Shown here: piece after piece, positions 1 to 8,603 of the stretch
How the letters are laid out: every line of letters begins with the position of its first letter
How positions within the stretch are numbered: the first letter of the stretch is position 1
Notes under the pieces: generated by a model
The model's input: only the letters and a program-made list of their open reading frames with translations
What the model was told of the DNA's origin: nothing
Database searches by the model: none
Assembly: GCA_003599345.1 (NCBI GenBank)
Contig: QZJP01000035.1
Location: 1-40,027, forward strand
Origin: Bacillota bacterium
Lineage (GTDB): Bacteria; Bacillota; Sulfobacillia; UBA995; UBA9673
Reading direction: 5' to 3'
DNA: 40,027 nucleotides
Program-made: the position numbers and the translations under genes

Positions 1-174
1 TGGGCGCCAAGCCAGGCCTCTCCCTTGTTGGTCCCGGCGTCCCCAACTTTCGGAATTCCCTTTGCTGCCAAGAAGGAGTCCGCCGCGGTTCATCGAAACC
101 GTGCTAGTGTTGGTCTCTATGTCTGATGGACTGACAACTAAGGACCCGATAATGTCGCCTAAGAGGGGTGGCGT
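1..174. other. Gene-free left edge upstream of the regulator
   Basis: No convincing coding frame is seen in this stretch. It should contain the promoter and operator of the regulator and perhaps of the whole downstream block, since every gene from 175 to 27569 runs rightward. The only clear signal is the purine-rich ribosome site at 161-171. A poor -35/-10 pair (TTGGTC near 112, CAACTA near 135, 17 bp apart) is too weak to call, and I found no convincing FadR-type inverted repeat. Confidence 0.4.
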
Positions 175-933
175 TTGTTGTCGTTCGGCCCTATCTCGCG
201 AAGCACGCTTCCGGACGCGATAATCGAGGAGTTCAGAAGGGCTATCGCGAGTGGTAAGTTCCAGACCGGAGACAGGATTCCTCCAGAGCGCGAACTCGCT
301 GACATGTTCAGGGTGGGGCGCACATCAATCCGCGAGGCTATGAAGGCTCTCGCTATGCTCGGCCTCATCCGCCGGACCAGGGAAGGAACATTCGTGAGCG
401 ACGGCAGGCCGATGGCGCCGGATCGCCTGGCCTGGGAACACGCGCTGCAGAAAGCCAGCCTGCGAGAGGTTTTCGAAATGCGAAGGATGTTCGAGAGTAA
501 TCTGGCCGACCTGGCCGCCAGCAGGGCTGCGGATGAAGACATAGCTGAAATGCGGGGAGCCTTGGACGAGGACGACGGAACCCTGCAGGGCTTCCTGGGC
601 TCGGACATTGCCTTTCACTCGGCTGTGGCGGCAGCTGCGCAGAACTCCGCGATATACGAACTCTATACGGCCGTGAAGGACTTGCTCTTCCGGTCCCACC
701 GGGTGTTTCAGAGTGCTCATCAGGCGGGTCGGCAGGATCAGGTCCTTCAGCTCGTGAGAGAGGCAAGGGTGGATCACGAAGCACTCCTCGCGTTGATTGA
801 AAAGCAGGACCGGTCCGGCGCGCGCCGCGCCATGCGGGAACATCTGGACCGGCTGGAGCGGGCCCTAGTCGAGCTGACTGACTACGGCGGCAGCAAAGAA
901 CCAGCGCTTGAGGAGGCAGCAGCTAGGGAGTAG
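175..933 (+). CDS. GntR/FadR-family transcriptional regulator
   Basis: This is a 252-residue DNA-binding repressor or activator of the FadR subgroup. Residues 10-78 form the winged helix-turn-helix, with the family pattern PPERELA followed by GRTSIREA and the wing around EGTFV. Residues about 98-235 form the all-helical FCD effector domain. Asp144, His148, His201 and His223 fit its usual metal-binding set, which suggests a carboxylate ligand. The start is TTG at 175, or the adjacent TTG at 178, behind an AAGAGGGGTGG ribosome site; there is no in-frame ATG close by. As the first gene of a long co-directional catabolic block it is probably the local pathway sensor. The ligand is unknown. Family assignment is firm; the regulatory target is inferred from position. 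Confidence 0.93.
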   Translation: MLSFGPISRSTLPDAIIEEFRRAIASGKFQTGDRIPPERELADMFRVGRTSIREAMKALAMLGLIRRTREGTFVSDGRPMAPDRLAWEHALQKASLREVFEMRRMFESNLADLAASRAADEDIAEMRGALDEDDGTLQGFLGSDIAFHSAVAAAAQNSAIYELYTAVKDLLFRSHRVFQSAHQAGRQDQVLQLVREARVDHEALLALIEKQDRSGARRAMREHLDRLERALVELTDYGGSKEPALEEAAARE

Positions 934-1038
934 GGAGAGGATATGACCCGGGCTTGGCAGGCCTGGGTTTCTTTAGGGCTCGGATGGTCAGACAAGCAGA
1001 TTCACTGAATGTCAGGAATTGGGTTAAGGAGGCCAACC

Positions 1039-2001
1039 GTGAGAATCGTAATAACGGACCACCCTTTCCCATCAACGGACATCGAAAGACGCGCCCTGCG
1101 AAAGGTGGGGGCGGAGTTGGTCCTCGGCAACTGCGTCACCGAAGAGGAAGTCCTCAATCTGGTACGGGACGCCGATGGCATTCTTGTCACCTATGCGCCC
1201 ATCACCGAGCGCGTCATCGATAGCCTCGTCAAGTGCCGGATCATTTCGCGCTATGGGATAGGCCTGGACAACATCGACCTTGCGGCGGCCACACGGCGCG
1301 GCATCTTGGTGACCTACGTTCCGGACTACTGCGTGAACGAAGTGTCCGACCACGCGATGGCGCTGCTATTGGCCTGGGCTAGGCGGATAACGCTACTTGA
1401 CCGTGCCGTGCACGATGGCGACTGGGACTTCCGCCCGTTCAGGCCGTTCCCGCGCCTGGCAGGAAAGACACTGGGGCTGCTGGGTTTTGGCAAGATCGGT
1501 CGTGCGGTGGCCGGCAAAGCGGGGGCCTTCAACATGCGGGTCCTTACCCACGACCCGTACGTTACGGAAGATATGGCCCAGCAGCACTGCTGTGAGTTGG
1601 TCCGGTGCCGTGAAGAGCTCTTTTCTGCTTCTGATGTCATCTCAGTCCATATGCCCTTGACACCTGAGACCAGAGGGTCAATAGGGGCACGAGAGCTAAG
1701 CTTGATGAAGGACACTGCCTTTCTAATCAATACTGCTCGGGCTGAGATCATCGATGAAGACGCACTCTACGAAGCCCTGAGGGCCGGGCGGCCAGCGGGG
1801 GCCGGTCTCGACGTCCTGGCCAAGAGAGATCCCGGAAACAAGCTTTACTCGCTCCCCCAGGTCATCCTGACTCCTCACGCCGCGTTCTACTCGGAGGAAT
1901 CGATTCTTGAGTTACAGACCAGGGCGGTTGGCGAGGTTGTGCGGGCGTTCACGGGCGAGCCGCCTCTTTGCCCTGCCAACTCGAGCGCGACCAAACGCTG
2001 A
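1039..2001 (+). CDS. D-2-hydroxyacid dehydrogenase (CtBP-like)
   Basis: This 320-residue NAD-dependent dehydrogenase belongs to the D-isomer 2-hydroxyacid family and would interconvert a 2-hydroxyacid and a 2-oxoacid in the cytoplasm. The Rossmann motif GFGKIG lies at residues 149-154. Arg234 (in NTAR) and His280 (in TPHAAFYSEE, a CtBP-like ending) fit the catalytic Arg and His. The usual catalytic Glu aligns with Asp264, a conservative change. I chose GTG at 1039 because TAAGGAGG at 1025-1032 sits 6 nt upstream; the in-frame ATG at 1009 has no ribosome site. A 105-nt gap separates it from the regulator. The similarity to phosphoglycerate dehydrogenase is general, and a serine-biosynthesis role is unlikely in this context. 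Substrate unknown. Confidence 0.9.
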   Translation: MRIVITDHPFPSTDIERRALRKVGAELVLGNCVTEEEVLNLVRDADGILVTYAPITERVIDSLVKCRIISRYGIGLDNIDLAAATRRGILVTYVPDYCVNEVSDHAMALLLAWARRITLLDRAVHDGDWDFRPFRPFPRLAGKTLGLLGFGKIGRAVAGKAGAFNMRVLTHDPYVTEDMAQQHCCELVRCREELFSASDVISVHMPLTPETRGSIGARELSLMKDTAFLINTARAEIIDEDALYEALRAGRPAGAGLDVLAKRDPGNKLYSLPQVILTPHAAFYSEESILELQTRAVGEVVRAFTGEPPLCPANSSATKR

Positions 2002-2024
2002 CGAAACGAGGAGGTAACTGCCGA

Positions 2025-3311
2025 ATGTGTATCGAGCTTGTGGCAGGTCGGCGAATCGACACCAGTTTCATCGGGAGGCCCCACGAGTATCTACCGCGCC
2101 AGCTGTATAGCACGACGGCCACTGACTGGCAGGAGCGGGTCAACTTCGAGCGCCTCCGTAACCAACGGTTACAGAGAGCGAAGCAGATGATCGAGAAGCA
2201 TGACCTGGGCGCCGTTGTCTTGTTCGCCGGTGAGAACTTGCGTTACGTGACCGGGGTCTTCCAAGGCAACTGGAAGAACAACATCTTCATCCGGTACTGT
2301 GTCCTGCCCCGCGGGGGAGAACCGGTCCTCTTCGAGACAGTCGGCTCTGACTTCCACGTCGCCCGCATGGATGCCCCGTGGCTCGAAGGTCGTGTGCGCC
2401 CGGCCATCACCTGGAAGTGGGCCGAGGCCGCCGAGGAGTACATGGCGCGGAACATGGCCGCCTCCGTGATGGAGGTCCTTAAGGAAGCGGGCGTGGAGCA
2501 GGAGCGCATCGGCATCGACATCATGGATATGCGTGCCTACCAGGCTCTGCAGGCGCTCGGTCTCAACATCGTCAACGCTTGGCCGGCGATGTCGGAGGCC
2601 CGCGTTGTCAAGACCCCGGATGAGATTGAATGCCTCAAGATCTCGTCGGCCTACGGTGACGCTGCCATGTGGCGGGTCATCCACGAGTGGGCGAAGCCCG
2701 GGGTGAAGGAATCCTACATCTGCGCCAAGGTCAACGAGTTTCTTTACGAGGAAGGATTTGACTTCGTTTACGACATCATCGTGGCCTCCGGCGGCAACAC
2801 CTCTCCCTACCGGCGTTGGCACACCGACAAGATCCTCCGTCAAGGCGACCTGGTCATCGTCGACATAAACGCCATCGGACCCGGCGGTTACTTCGTCGAC
2901 TTTGTCCGTTGCTTCAAGGTCGCTGGGAGGCCGACCCAGGCCGAAAAGGATCTCTATCGGGAGAGCTATGACTCTCTTCAGGCCGCCCTCCAGGAATTCA
3001 GGCCGGGCGCGACCACGGCCGATGTGGCCAAGAAGTTCCCCGTCTACGACGACGACAAGTACCAGAGCGTCAGCCTCCAGCAGTTCGCTCATAGCATAGG
3101 GCTCTCGCTCTACGAGGGCATGTGGATCTCTCGGGCCTACTCGCTCAAGTACCCGGCTGAGATCAAGCAGAACATGTGCTTCGCCTGCGAGACCTTCGCC
3201 GGCCATCCCGGTCTTCAGCAGACGGCCCGCCTTGAAGAGAACCTCGTGGTCACTGACAACGGGTTCGAGTTGCTCACGAGGTGCCCATTTGAAGAGGACT
3301 TCCTGAGCTAG
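2025..3311 (+). CDS. M24 metallopeptidase-fold protein (Xaa-Pro peptidase-like), copy 1
   Basis: This 428-residue protein has the creatinase-type N-terminal domain followed by the M24 'pita-bread' domain. All five metal ligands of aminopeptidase P and prolidase are visible: Asp280, Asp292, His356, Glu389 and Glu404. This argues for a dinuclear metal hydrolase and against a true creatinase, which lacks these ligands. The ATG at 2025 is preceded by AGGAGGT with 9-nt spacing; an upstream in-frame ATG at 1968 overlaps the previous gene and lacks a site. It resembles the second M24 protein at 13146, so the block carries two paralogues. Next to amidohydrolases it may cleave a C-N bond in a small molecule rather than a peptide; that is inference. 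Confidence 0.88.
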   Translation: MCIELVAGRRIDTSFIGRPHEYLPRQLYSTTATDWQERVNFERLRNQRLQRAKQMIEKHDLGAVVLFAGENLRYVTGVFQGNWKNNIFIRYCVLPRGGEPVLFETVGSDFHVARMDAPWLEGRVRPAITWKWAEAAEEYMARNMAASVMEVLKEAGVEQERIGIDIMDMRAYQALQALGLNIVNAWPAMSEARVVKTPDEIECLKISSAYGDAAMWRVIHEWAKPGVKESYICAKVNEFLYEEGFDFVYDIIVASGGNTSPYRRWHTDKILRQGDLVIVDINAIGPGGYFVDFVRCFKVAGRPTQAEKDLYRESYDSLQAALQEFRPGATTADVAKKFPVYDDDKYQSVSLQQFAHSIGLSLYEGMWISRAYSLKYPAEIKQNMCFACETFAGHPGLQQTARLEENLVVTDNGFELLTRCPFEEDFLS

Positions 3312-3330
3312 GCTAAGGGGGTGACGTGCG

Positions 3331-5103
3331 TTGACCCCGCCATCGTTAGTGAACGTTGCCTTGGGGAAGGAACCCGCCGACTTGGTTGTGCGGGGCGGGC
3401 GACTCGTAGACGTGCATACGGCCCAAGTCTACGCGGCTGACGTGGCGGTCAAGGGTGAGCGGATTGCCGCGGTCGGTAAGGTCGAGGGCGCGATCGGGGC
3501 TGACACGGAAGTGCTCGATGCCTCCGGCCGCTTCATTTGCCCCGGGTTCATTGACACGCACCAGCATAGTTATGAAGCCCACCTTAACATGACCGAGTAC
3601 GCCAGGGTTCTCCTCGAGCACGGCACGACGACGGTGTCCGAAGCCTTCTACGGCATGGGCTTCGTTTCGGGAGTCAGGGGCGTTCGGGAATCGCTCGATG
3701 AGCTCCGGAGGACTCCCGTGAGGGTCCTCTTCATGGTCCCGATACTTGCGTACCTGCAGAACCGGGAACTTGGCCTGCCCGTCACGCCCTGCTGTCCAAC
3801 GGCGGACGAGCTTATCGAGATGCTTGATTGGCCGGAATGCCGGGGCCTCGAGGAGCCTCCATACATCCCCATCTTAGAGAAGGATCCCTTCTTCCTTGAC
3901 CTGTTCGAACGGACCGTCGCCGGCGGGAAGGTCGTGACCGGGCACGGCTGTGGTCTCTCAGGGCCGGAGCTGCAAGCCTATGCGGCTGCCGGCGCGTCTT
4001 CCGACCATGAGGCCGTGACCGCTGTGGAGGCCCTGGAAAGAGCTCGGCTCGGGATGTGGGTTTCGATGCGGGAGGGTTCCGGGGCCTCAAACGTCAGGCA
4101 GCTCGTGGAGGCCCTCGTTGAAAACAAGGTGGACTCCAGGTCCTTCTGCTTCTGCGGGGACGAGGCGGAGTTCCTTCGCCTTCACCGGCAGGGCCACCTC
4201 GATTACTGCCTGAGGCTAGCCGTGGGGGCGGGTGCCGACCCGGTCAAGGCCGTGCAGGCCGCTACCATTAACGCCGCGTCACTCCTAGGCGTTGACAAGG
4301 ACATCGGTTCTGTCGCGCCCGGGAAACTCGCCGACATGGTTATCGTGGATGATTTGGCGGGCTTCAACGTCTTCGCGGTGATTGCAGCCGGTCGGCCGGT
4401 GTGGCACGACAGACGCATGCTGGCGTCCCTCAGGCGGCCGGACTACGCGGATTGGATGCGCGAAACGGTCAAGGTGAGGCGTGAGCTTACTCTGCAAGAC
4501 TTGCGAATTCCCGCGCCGCCGGGTCGGTCGAGGGTTATGGTTCGGGTCATCGGGGTGACCGATGGGAGCCTGATATCCGACGACCTCCGTATAGAGGTTG
4601 AGGTGAAGTCCGGCGAGATCGGTCAGGATACCTCGCAAGACCTCCTGAAAGCAGCGATGGTGGACCGCTTCGGGCGGTTTGAGGGCGCGGGCCTCGGCCT
4701 GATTCGGGGCTTTGGCCTCAAGCGAGGGGCCGTCGGAACCTCCTACAATGGTCTCTGCCAGAACCTCCTGGTGGTGGGCGCTGACGACCGCGACATGTTG
4801 TTGGCTCTGGAGCGCATGGCCGCTCTGGGCGGCGGCTTCGTAGTCGTCGCCGGGGGAAAAGTGCTGGCCGAGCTGCCGCTGCCCCTCTACGGCCTCCTAA
4901 CGGACCTTTCCCTCGAGGAGGCGACGGCGAGGATGGAGAGCGTGTACCGGGCGATGCGCGGCCTGGGGTGCGGGCTGAGCAAGGGACCGTTGCACACCCT
5001 GGCCTTCACCGGGGTTTGTGGGGAGATCGGACACCTCAAGATCGGACACGCGGGTCTCTTTGACGTAGCCGCCAGGAGGTTCGCCCCGATTGTGATCGAC
5101 TAA
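3331..5103 (+). CDS. Adenine-deaminase-like amidohydrolase, paralogue 1
   Basis: This 590-residue protein has the full adenine deaminase (Ade) architecture: an N-terminal beta-sandwich and TIM barrel with HQH (His77, His79), His205, the SDHE motif (His226) and Asp277, then the Ade-specific C-terminal domain from about residue 430. Two hallmark motifs are altered. The DPHE motif after HGTTT reads EAFYG, with Gly108 where Glu is expected, and the AHDSHN motif of the C-terminal domain reads SYNGLCQN. It therefore probably hydrolyses something other than adenine. The TTG start at 3331 follows AAGGGGGTGA. It lies 19 nt after the M24 gene and 41 nt before a second paralogue. Fold assignment is strong; activity is unknown. 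Confidence 0.85.
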   Translation: MTPPSLVNVALGKEPADLVVRGGRLVDVHTAQVYAADVAVKGERIAAVGKVEGAIGADTEVLDASGRFICPGFIDTHQHSYEAHLNMTEYARVLLEHGTTTVSEAFYGMGFVSGVRGVRESLDELRRTPVRVLFMVPILAYLQNRELGLPVTPCCPTADELIEMLDWPECRGLEEPPYIPILEKDPFFLDLFERTVAGGKVVTGHGCGLSGPELQAYAAAGASSDHEAVTAVEALERARLGMWVSMREGSGASNVRQLVEALVENKVDSRSFCFCGDEAEFLRLHRQGHLDYCLRLAVGAGADPVKAVQAATINAASLLGVDKDIGSVAPGKLADMVIVDDLAGFNVFAVIAAGRPVWHDRRMLASLRRPDYADWMRETVKVRRELTLQDLRIPAPPGRSRVMVRVIGVTDGSLISDDLRIEVEVKSGEIGQDTSQDLLKAAMVDRFGRFEGAGLGLIRGFGLKRGAVGTSYNGLCQNLLVVGADDRDMLLALERMAALGGGFVVVAGGKVLAELPLPLYGLLTDLSLEEATARMESVYRAMRGLGCGLSKGPLHTLAFTGVCGEIGHLKIGHAGLFDVAARRFAPIVID

Positions 5104-5144
5104 CGGCCCGCCTTCCAGCGGACCTTCCTTGAAGAGGTGGGACC

Positions 5145-6923
5145 ATGCAGCGCTGTGAGTTAGTGGATGTGGCGGCGGGTAGGGTGCCGGCCGACCTCCT
5201 GATTCGCGGGGGGCGCCTTGTGAATGTGCACACCGCCGAGATATACCGGGCAGACGTCACGGTCAAGGGGGATCGAATCGCTGCCGTCGGCGAGGTTGGC
5301 GCCGGAGCCGTTGGCCCAAAGACGGTGCTGGTAGAGGCCGACGGACACTACCTGACCCCGGGACTCATTGAGACCCACCAGCACGTGGCCGGGAGTCACC
5401 TGAGCATGACGGAGTTTGCACGGGTTGTTCTAGCGCACGGGACTACGGCGATGGCCACAGACTTTTACGAGATTGCCGCGGTGGGCGGTGTTAAGGCCGT
5501 CCGCTGGTGTCTGGATGAGCTGCGAGCAACCCCACTGAAGGTGATGTTCGTCATCCCGATGCCTGCGTTCTACCAGAACGAGAAGTTCGGCCACACCGGT
5601 AGCCTGGATTTCAAGGACATGGTCGAGATGCTTCACTGGCCGGAGTGTTACGGGCTAAACGAGGCCTTCGCCTCGAGGGTGCTGGCCGGGGATGCCGAGA
5701 TGTTGGAGCTCGTCCGGCTGACACGGGAGCTAGGGAAAACAGTTGTCGGCCACGCTTCGGAGTTCACCGGGGAACGCTTGCAGGCTTGGCTTGCCGCGGT
5801 AGGGTCCACGAATGACCATGAGTGCATCAGTGCCGAGGAGGCGCTGGAGAAGGCCAGGTTGGGTATCCGCATCCTCCTCCGGGAAGGGTCCGCCGCCTCG
5901 GACGTCGTCCGGGTGTCGCGGGCCATCACGGGTTTAGGGGCCGACCCTCGTATGTTCGCGTTCTGCACGGACGAGGAGGAACCACTGCGCCTAGGCCGGG
6001 TAGGCCACCTCGATGAGAAGATCCGCCTCGCGGTGAGCGCGGGGGTGAACCCGGTAACGGCCGTTCAGATGGCCACCCTGAACGGCGCCGAGACTTACGG
6101 CGTGTCTAGAGAGATGGGTAGCGTTACCCCGGGCAAGTTGGCCGATATCCTTCTAGTCAAGGACCTGCGGACGTTCGAGGTTTCCACGGTCATCGCAAGC
6201 GGGAAGGTCGTCGCTTCGGAGGGCCACTACACTGGAGACCTGCGGCGTCCCACCCATCCTGACTTCGCGCGGGGCACCGTTCGGCTGAAGGCTCCGGCGC
6301 GGCCTTCCGACTTCCGTGTCGCCGCGCCTGACGGGGTAGACCGGGCCAGGGTTAGGGTCATTGTCTGCGTCGACGGCGACCTGGTGACCACTGAAAGGGA
6401 AGCGGTCCTCCCCTGCCGGGATGGTGAAGTCCTAGCCGACGTGCGTCAGGACGTGGCCAAGATAGCTGTGCTTGAACGACATCACGCGTCGGGGAAGATC
6501 GGGGTCGGCTTCATCCACGGTTTTGGGTTGAAGCGGGGAGCCCTCGGGAGCACCTTCAACCCTCACACGGAGGATCTAGCTGTCGTTGGAACCAACGACC
6601 GGGACCTCGCCGTGGCGGCGAACCGCGTGGCTGAACTCGGCGGTGGCTTCGTGGCGGTTGCCGACGGCAAGGTGGTCGGCGAATTGCCGTTGCCCCTGTT
6701 CGGACTCCTATCCGATCTACCAGTCGAAGAGGTCTACCCGAGACTCGACCGGCTCTACGCGAGCGTCCGCGAGCTCGGCTGTCAACTACGGGGTCCGTTT
6801 ACCAGCCTCGGTTTCATGTGCCTACCCACGATTATCGGCAATCTCAAGATCTGTTGCGAGGGCGTCGTTGACGTCTGGAAAGAACAGCTGGTTGACATCG
6901 TGAGTGGGGTGAATGGTAGTTGA
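5145..6923 (+). CDS. Adenine-deaminase-like amidohydrolase, paralogue 2
   Basis: This 592-residue tandem paralogue of the preceding gene has the same domain order. The metal-site residues are His78, His80, His203, His225 and Asp276. Unlike copies 1 and 3 it keeps a Glu (Glu109, in DFYEIA) where adenine deaminases have DPHEIA, so its metal centre may be closest to the canonical one. The C-terminal AHDSHN motif is replaced by TFNPHTED. The ATG at 5145 follows AGAGGTGG. Its TGA stop overlaps the TTG start of the cupin (shared bases 6921-6922), which implies translational coupling. Likely a metal-dependent cyclic amidohydrolase or deaminase of an unidentified substrate. Confidence 0.85.
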   Translation: MQRCELVDVAAGRVPADLLIRGGRLVNVHTAEIYRADVTVKGDRIAAVGEVGAGAVGPKTVLVEADGHYLTPGLIETHQHVAGSHLSMTEFARVVLAHGTTAMATDFYEIAAVGGVKAVRWCLDELRATPLKVMFVIPMPAFYQNEKFGHTGSLDFKDMVEMLHWPECYGLNEAFASRVLAGDAEMLELVRLTRELGKTVVGHASEFTGERLQAWLAAVGSTNDHECISAEEALEKARLGIRILLREGSAASDVVRVSRAITGLGADPRMFAFCTDEEEPLRLGRVGHLDEKIRLAVSAGVNPVTAVQMATLNGAETYGVSREMGSVTPGKLADILLVKDLRTFEVSTVIASGKVVASEGHYTGDLRRPTHPDFARGTVRLKAPARPSDFRVAAPDGVDRARVRVIVCVDGDLVTTEREAVLPCRDGEVLADVRQDVAKIAVLERHHASGKIGVGFIHGFGLKRGALGSTFNPHTEDLAVVGTNDRDLAVAANRVAELGGGFVAVADGKVVGELPLPLFGLLSDLPVEEVYPRLDRLYASVRELGCQLRGPFTSLGFMCLPTIIGNLKICCEGVVDVWKEQLVDIVSGVNGS

Positions 6924-7273
6924 ACCAGGCTTCCGTCGTCTTCGTCTCGGACATGCCCGCCACCTGTCCGCCTTTGCACCACGGGGTGGAACTCAGGGAG
7001 TTCTTCCGTCAGACGGGCCGTCTGGCATTTGCTGTAGTCCGCATGGATGCAGGGGGCTACGCCGAGGCTCATGCCCATCCCGGGTCGAGTCACGTGATCT
7101 ACCTGCTGGAGGGACGGCTCGAGGTCACCTTGGGGGACGCCCGGCCGGTGACCCTAGAACCTGGGGGTGCGGTGCTCATCCCGGAAGGACTTGCGCACGC
7201 GACGAGGACCACCGGAGACGTGACCTGCGCTTACGTCATCGTCACTGCGCCGCCTGCGGCTGAGGAGGACTAG
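6920..7273 (+). CDS. Single-domain cupin protein
   Basis: This small beta-barrel protein has 117 residues. The first cupin motif is HAHPGSSH (His51, His53, His58), where the usual Glu is replaced by His. The second motif provides His93 in IPEGLAHA. A metal site is therefore likely. The family includes isomerases, dioxygenases and binding proteins, and nothing here distinguishes them. The start is TTG at 6920, inside the stop of the preceding amidohydrolase, with GGGGTGAA upstream. It lies just before a MoaD/ThiS-like gene. A different cupin with canonical ligands occurs at 12685. Confidence 0.8.
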   Translation: MNQASVVFVSDMPATCPPLHHGVELREFFRQTGRLAFAVVRMDAGGYAEAHAHPGSSHVIYLLEGRLEVTLGDARPVTLEPGGAVLIPEGLAHATRTTGDVTCAYVIVTAPPAAEED

Positions 7274-7276
7274 ACG

Positions 7277-7561
7277 TTGCGCGTCAGCGTGTCCGGCATA
7301 CCGGCCGGGCTGGTCCGGAGCGTGGTAATGGACCTGCCGGACGGCGCGACTGTGGGAGACCTCGTCGAGAGGCTCCTTCGCGAGGACCTGAGTCGCGACG
7401 GGATGTCAAGCGCCCAGGGCCCGGACCTGCCCGACGGTCGGGGCCCAGGTCAGTCTGTGATCTTCGTCAACGGGCGGAACATCGGGTCCCTGGCCGGGGT
7501 GAAGACGCGGCTCGGCGAGGGCGACAAGGTCTTATTCGTCATCCCGGCCGCCGGGGGTTGA
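7277..7561 (+). CDS. MoaD/ThiS-family sulfur-carrier protein
   Basis: This 94-residue ubiquitin-fold protein ends in Ala-Ala-Gly-Gly. The exposed C-terminal diglycine is the hallmark of MoaD and ThiS, which carry sulfur as a thiocarboxylate. A VFVNGR-like segment and the acidic LGEGDKVLFVIP ending also match. MoaD-like genes often lie beside aldehyde:ferredoxin oxidoreductases, whose tungsten- or molybdenum-pterin cofactor needs dithiolene sulfur. One such oxidoreductase gene lies 1.8 kb downstream, so a dedicated role in that cofactor is the simplest reading. The TTG start at 7277 follows GAGGAGGAC, with the cupin stop 3 nt upstream. The activating MoeB/ThiF enzyme is not in the window. Confidence 0.85.
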   Translation: MRVSVSGIPAGLVRSVVMDLPDGATVGDLVERLLREDLSRDGMSSAQGPDLPDGRGPGQSVIFVNGRNIGSLAGVKTRLGEGDKVLFVIPAAGG

Positions 7562-7583
7562 GACAAAGAAAGGGGCGGTTGCC

Positions 7584-8603
7584 GTGCGAGCGATGGTCCT
7601 GAGAGAGTACGGGTCGCCACTTGCGCTCGAGGAGCGTCCGGTGCCCGAGCCCGGCCCTGGTGAGGCTGTCATCCGGGTTAGGGCCTGTGGCCTCTGCGGC
7701 ACGGACCTTAAGATTGCGGCCGGTAAGCTCCCCGGCACGAGGGTACCTGTCACCATGGGCCACGAGCCGGCGGGTGAGGTGGTTGCCGTCGGTTCCGGAG
7801 TGCGAAACGTCACCGTGGGCGACCACGTTCTGGCCCACTTCTACGTGACTTGCGGCCTGTGCGAGTACTGCCGCACCGACCGCGAGAGTATCTGCCGGAA
7901 TCTCCTGGGTCGAGTGGGGTTCGAGATTGACGGCGGCTACGCCGACTACTTGCGGCTCCCGGCCACAAGCTTCCTGCGGTTGGCTCCCGGCATCGGCTTT
8001 GAAGAGGGCGCTATCCTGGGCGACGCCGTCGGGACGGCCTTCCACGCTCTCTACAGACGAGGCCATCTTCGCCCTGGGGAGACGGTCCTTGTGATGGGAG
8101 TTGGCGGAGTGGGTCTCCACGTCGTCCAGGTCGCCCGCGCCCTCGGCGCGCGGACCGTGGCGGTCGACCTGTCGCCGGCGAAGCTGGAGCTCGCTTGCGC
8201 CCACGGCGCCGACCACGCCCTCCGGTACGGCGGCCACTACGTGGAGCAGGTCAGGGACGCGCTGGGCGGGGAGGGGCCTCACCTCATCGTGGAGACCGTT
8301 GGGCGACCCGAGACGGTCGAGGCCAACCTTCGGGTGCTCCGACCGGGAGGGCGTCTGGTGATTGTGGGCTACCTTCCGGGGAGCACGTTCCGTGTGGATC
8401 CCCTGGCGGCCTTGCTCGACGAGGTCTCCGTGGTGGGCTCGCGAGCCTGCACCAAGGACGACCTGGGCTCCGTGATGAGCCTGGTCTCACGAGGCGCCGT
8501 GAAACCCGTAATCACCCGCCGGTTCCCACTCGAACAGGTGAACGAAGCTTTCTCCGAACTTGCGGCCGACAGGATACTGGGGCGGGCGGTGGTCGTTCCA
8601 TGA
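7584..8603 (+). CDS. Zinc-dependent alcohol/polyol dehydrogenase (MDR), copy 1
   Basis: This 339-residue medium-chain dehydrogenase would oxidise an alcohol or polyol with NAD(P). Catalytic-zinc residues are Cys38 (CGLCGTD) and His60-Glu61 (GHEPAGEV). Structural-zinc cysteines are 90, 93, 96 and 104. The nucleotide-binding loop is GVGGVG. Threonine dehydrogenase and sorbitol dehydrogenase are the nearest general types, but the substrate cannot be read from sequence. The GTG start at 7584 follows AAAGGGGCGG. The stop overlaps the next gene as ATGA. With the SDR and the aldehyde oxidoreductase downstream it could supply the aldehyde that the latter oxidises (inference). Confidence 0.9.
   Translation: MRAMVLREYGSPLALEERPVPEPGPGEAVIRVRACGLCGTDLKIAAGKLPGTRVPVTMGHEPAGEVVAVGSGVRNVTVGDHVLAHFYVTCGLCEYCRTDRESICRNLLGRVGFEIDGGYADYLRLPATSFLRLAPGIGFEEGAILGDAVGTAFHALYRRGHLRPGETVLVMGVGGVGLHVVQVARALGARTVAVDLSPAKLELACAHGADHALRYGGHYVEQVRDALGGEGPHLIVETVGRPETVEANLRVLRPGGRLVIVGYLPGSTFRVDPLAALLDEVSVVGSRACTKDDLGSVMSLVSRGAVKPVITRRFPLEQVNEAFSELAADRILGRAVVVP

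Noticed and set aside
112-140. Promoter TTGGTC-17 bp-CAACTA before the regulator
   Set aside because: The match to consensus is too poor, and many such pairs occur by chance.
2025-3311. Annotation of the M24 proteins as creatinase
   Set aside because: Creatinases lack the five metal ligands; both proteins here have all of them.
3331-5103. Annotation as functional adenine deaminase
   Set aside because: The DPHE and AHDSHN motifs are missing in all three paralogues, so only the fold is claimed.
8195-8599. 135-residue N-terminal extension of the SDR
   Set aside because: It lies wholly inside the upstream dehydrogenase gene and has no protein character; the ATG at 8600 overlaps the stop in the common ATGA form.
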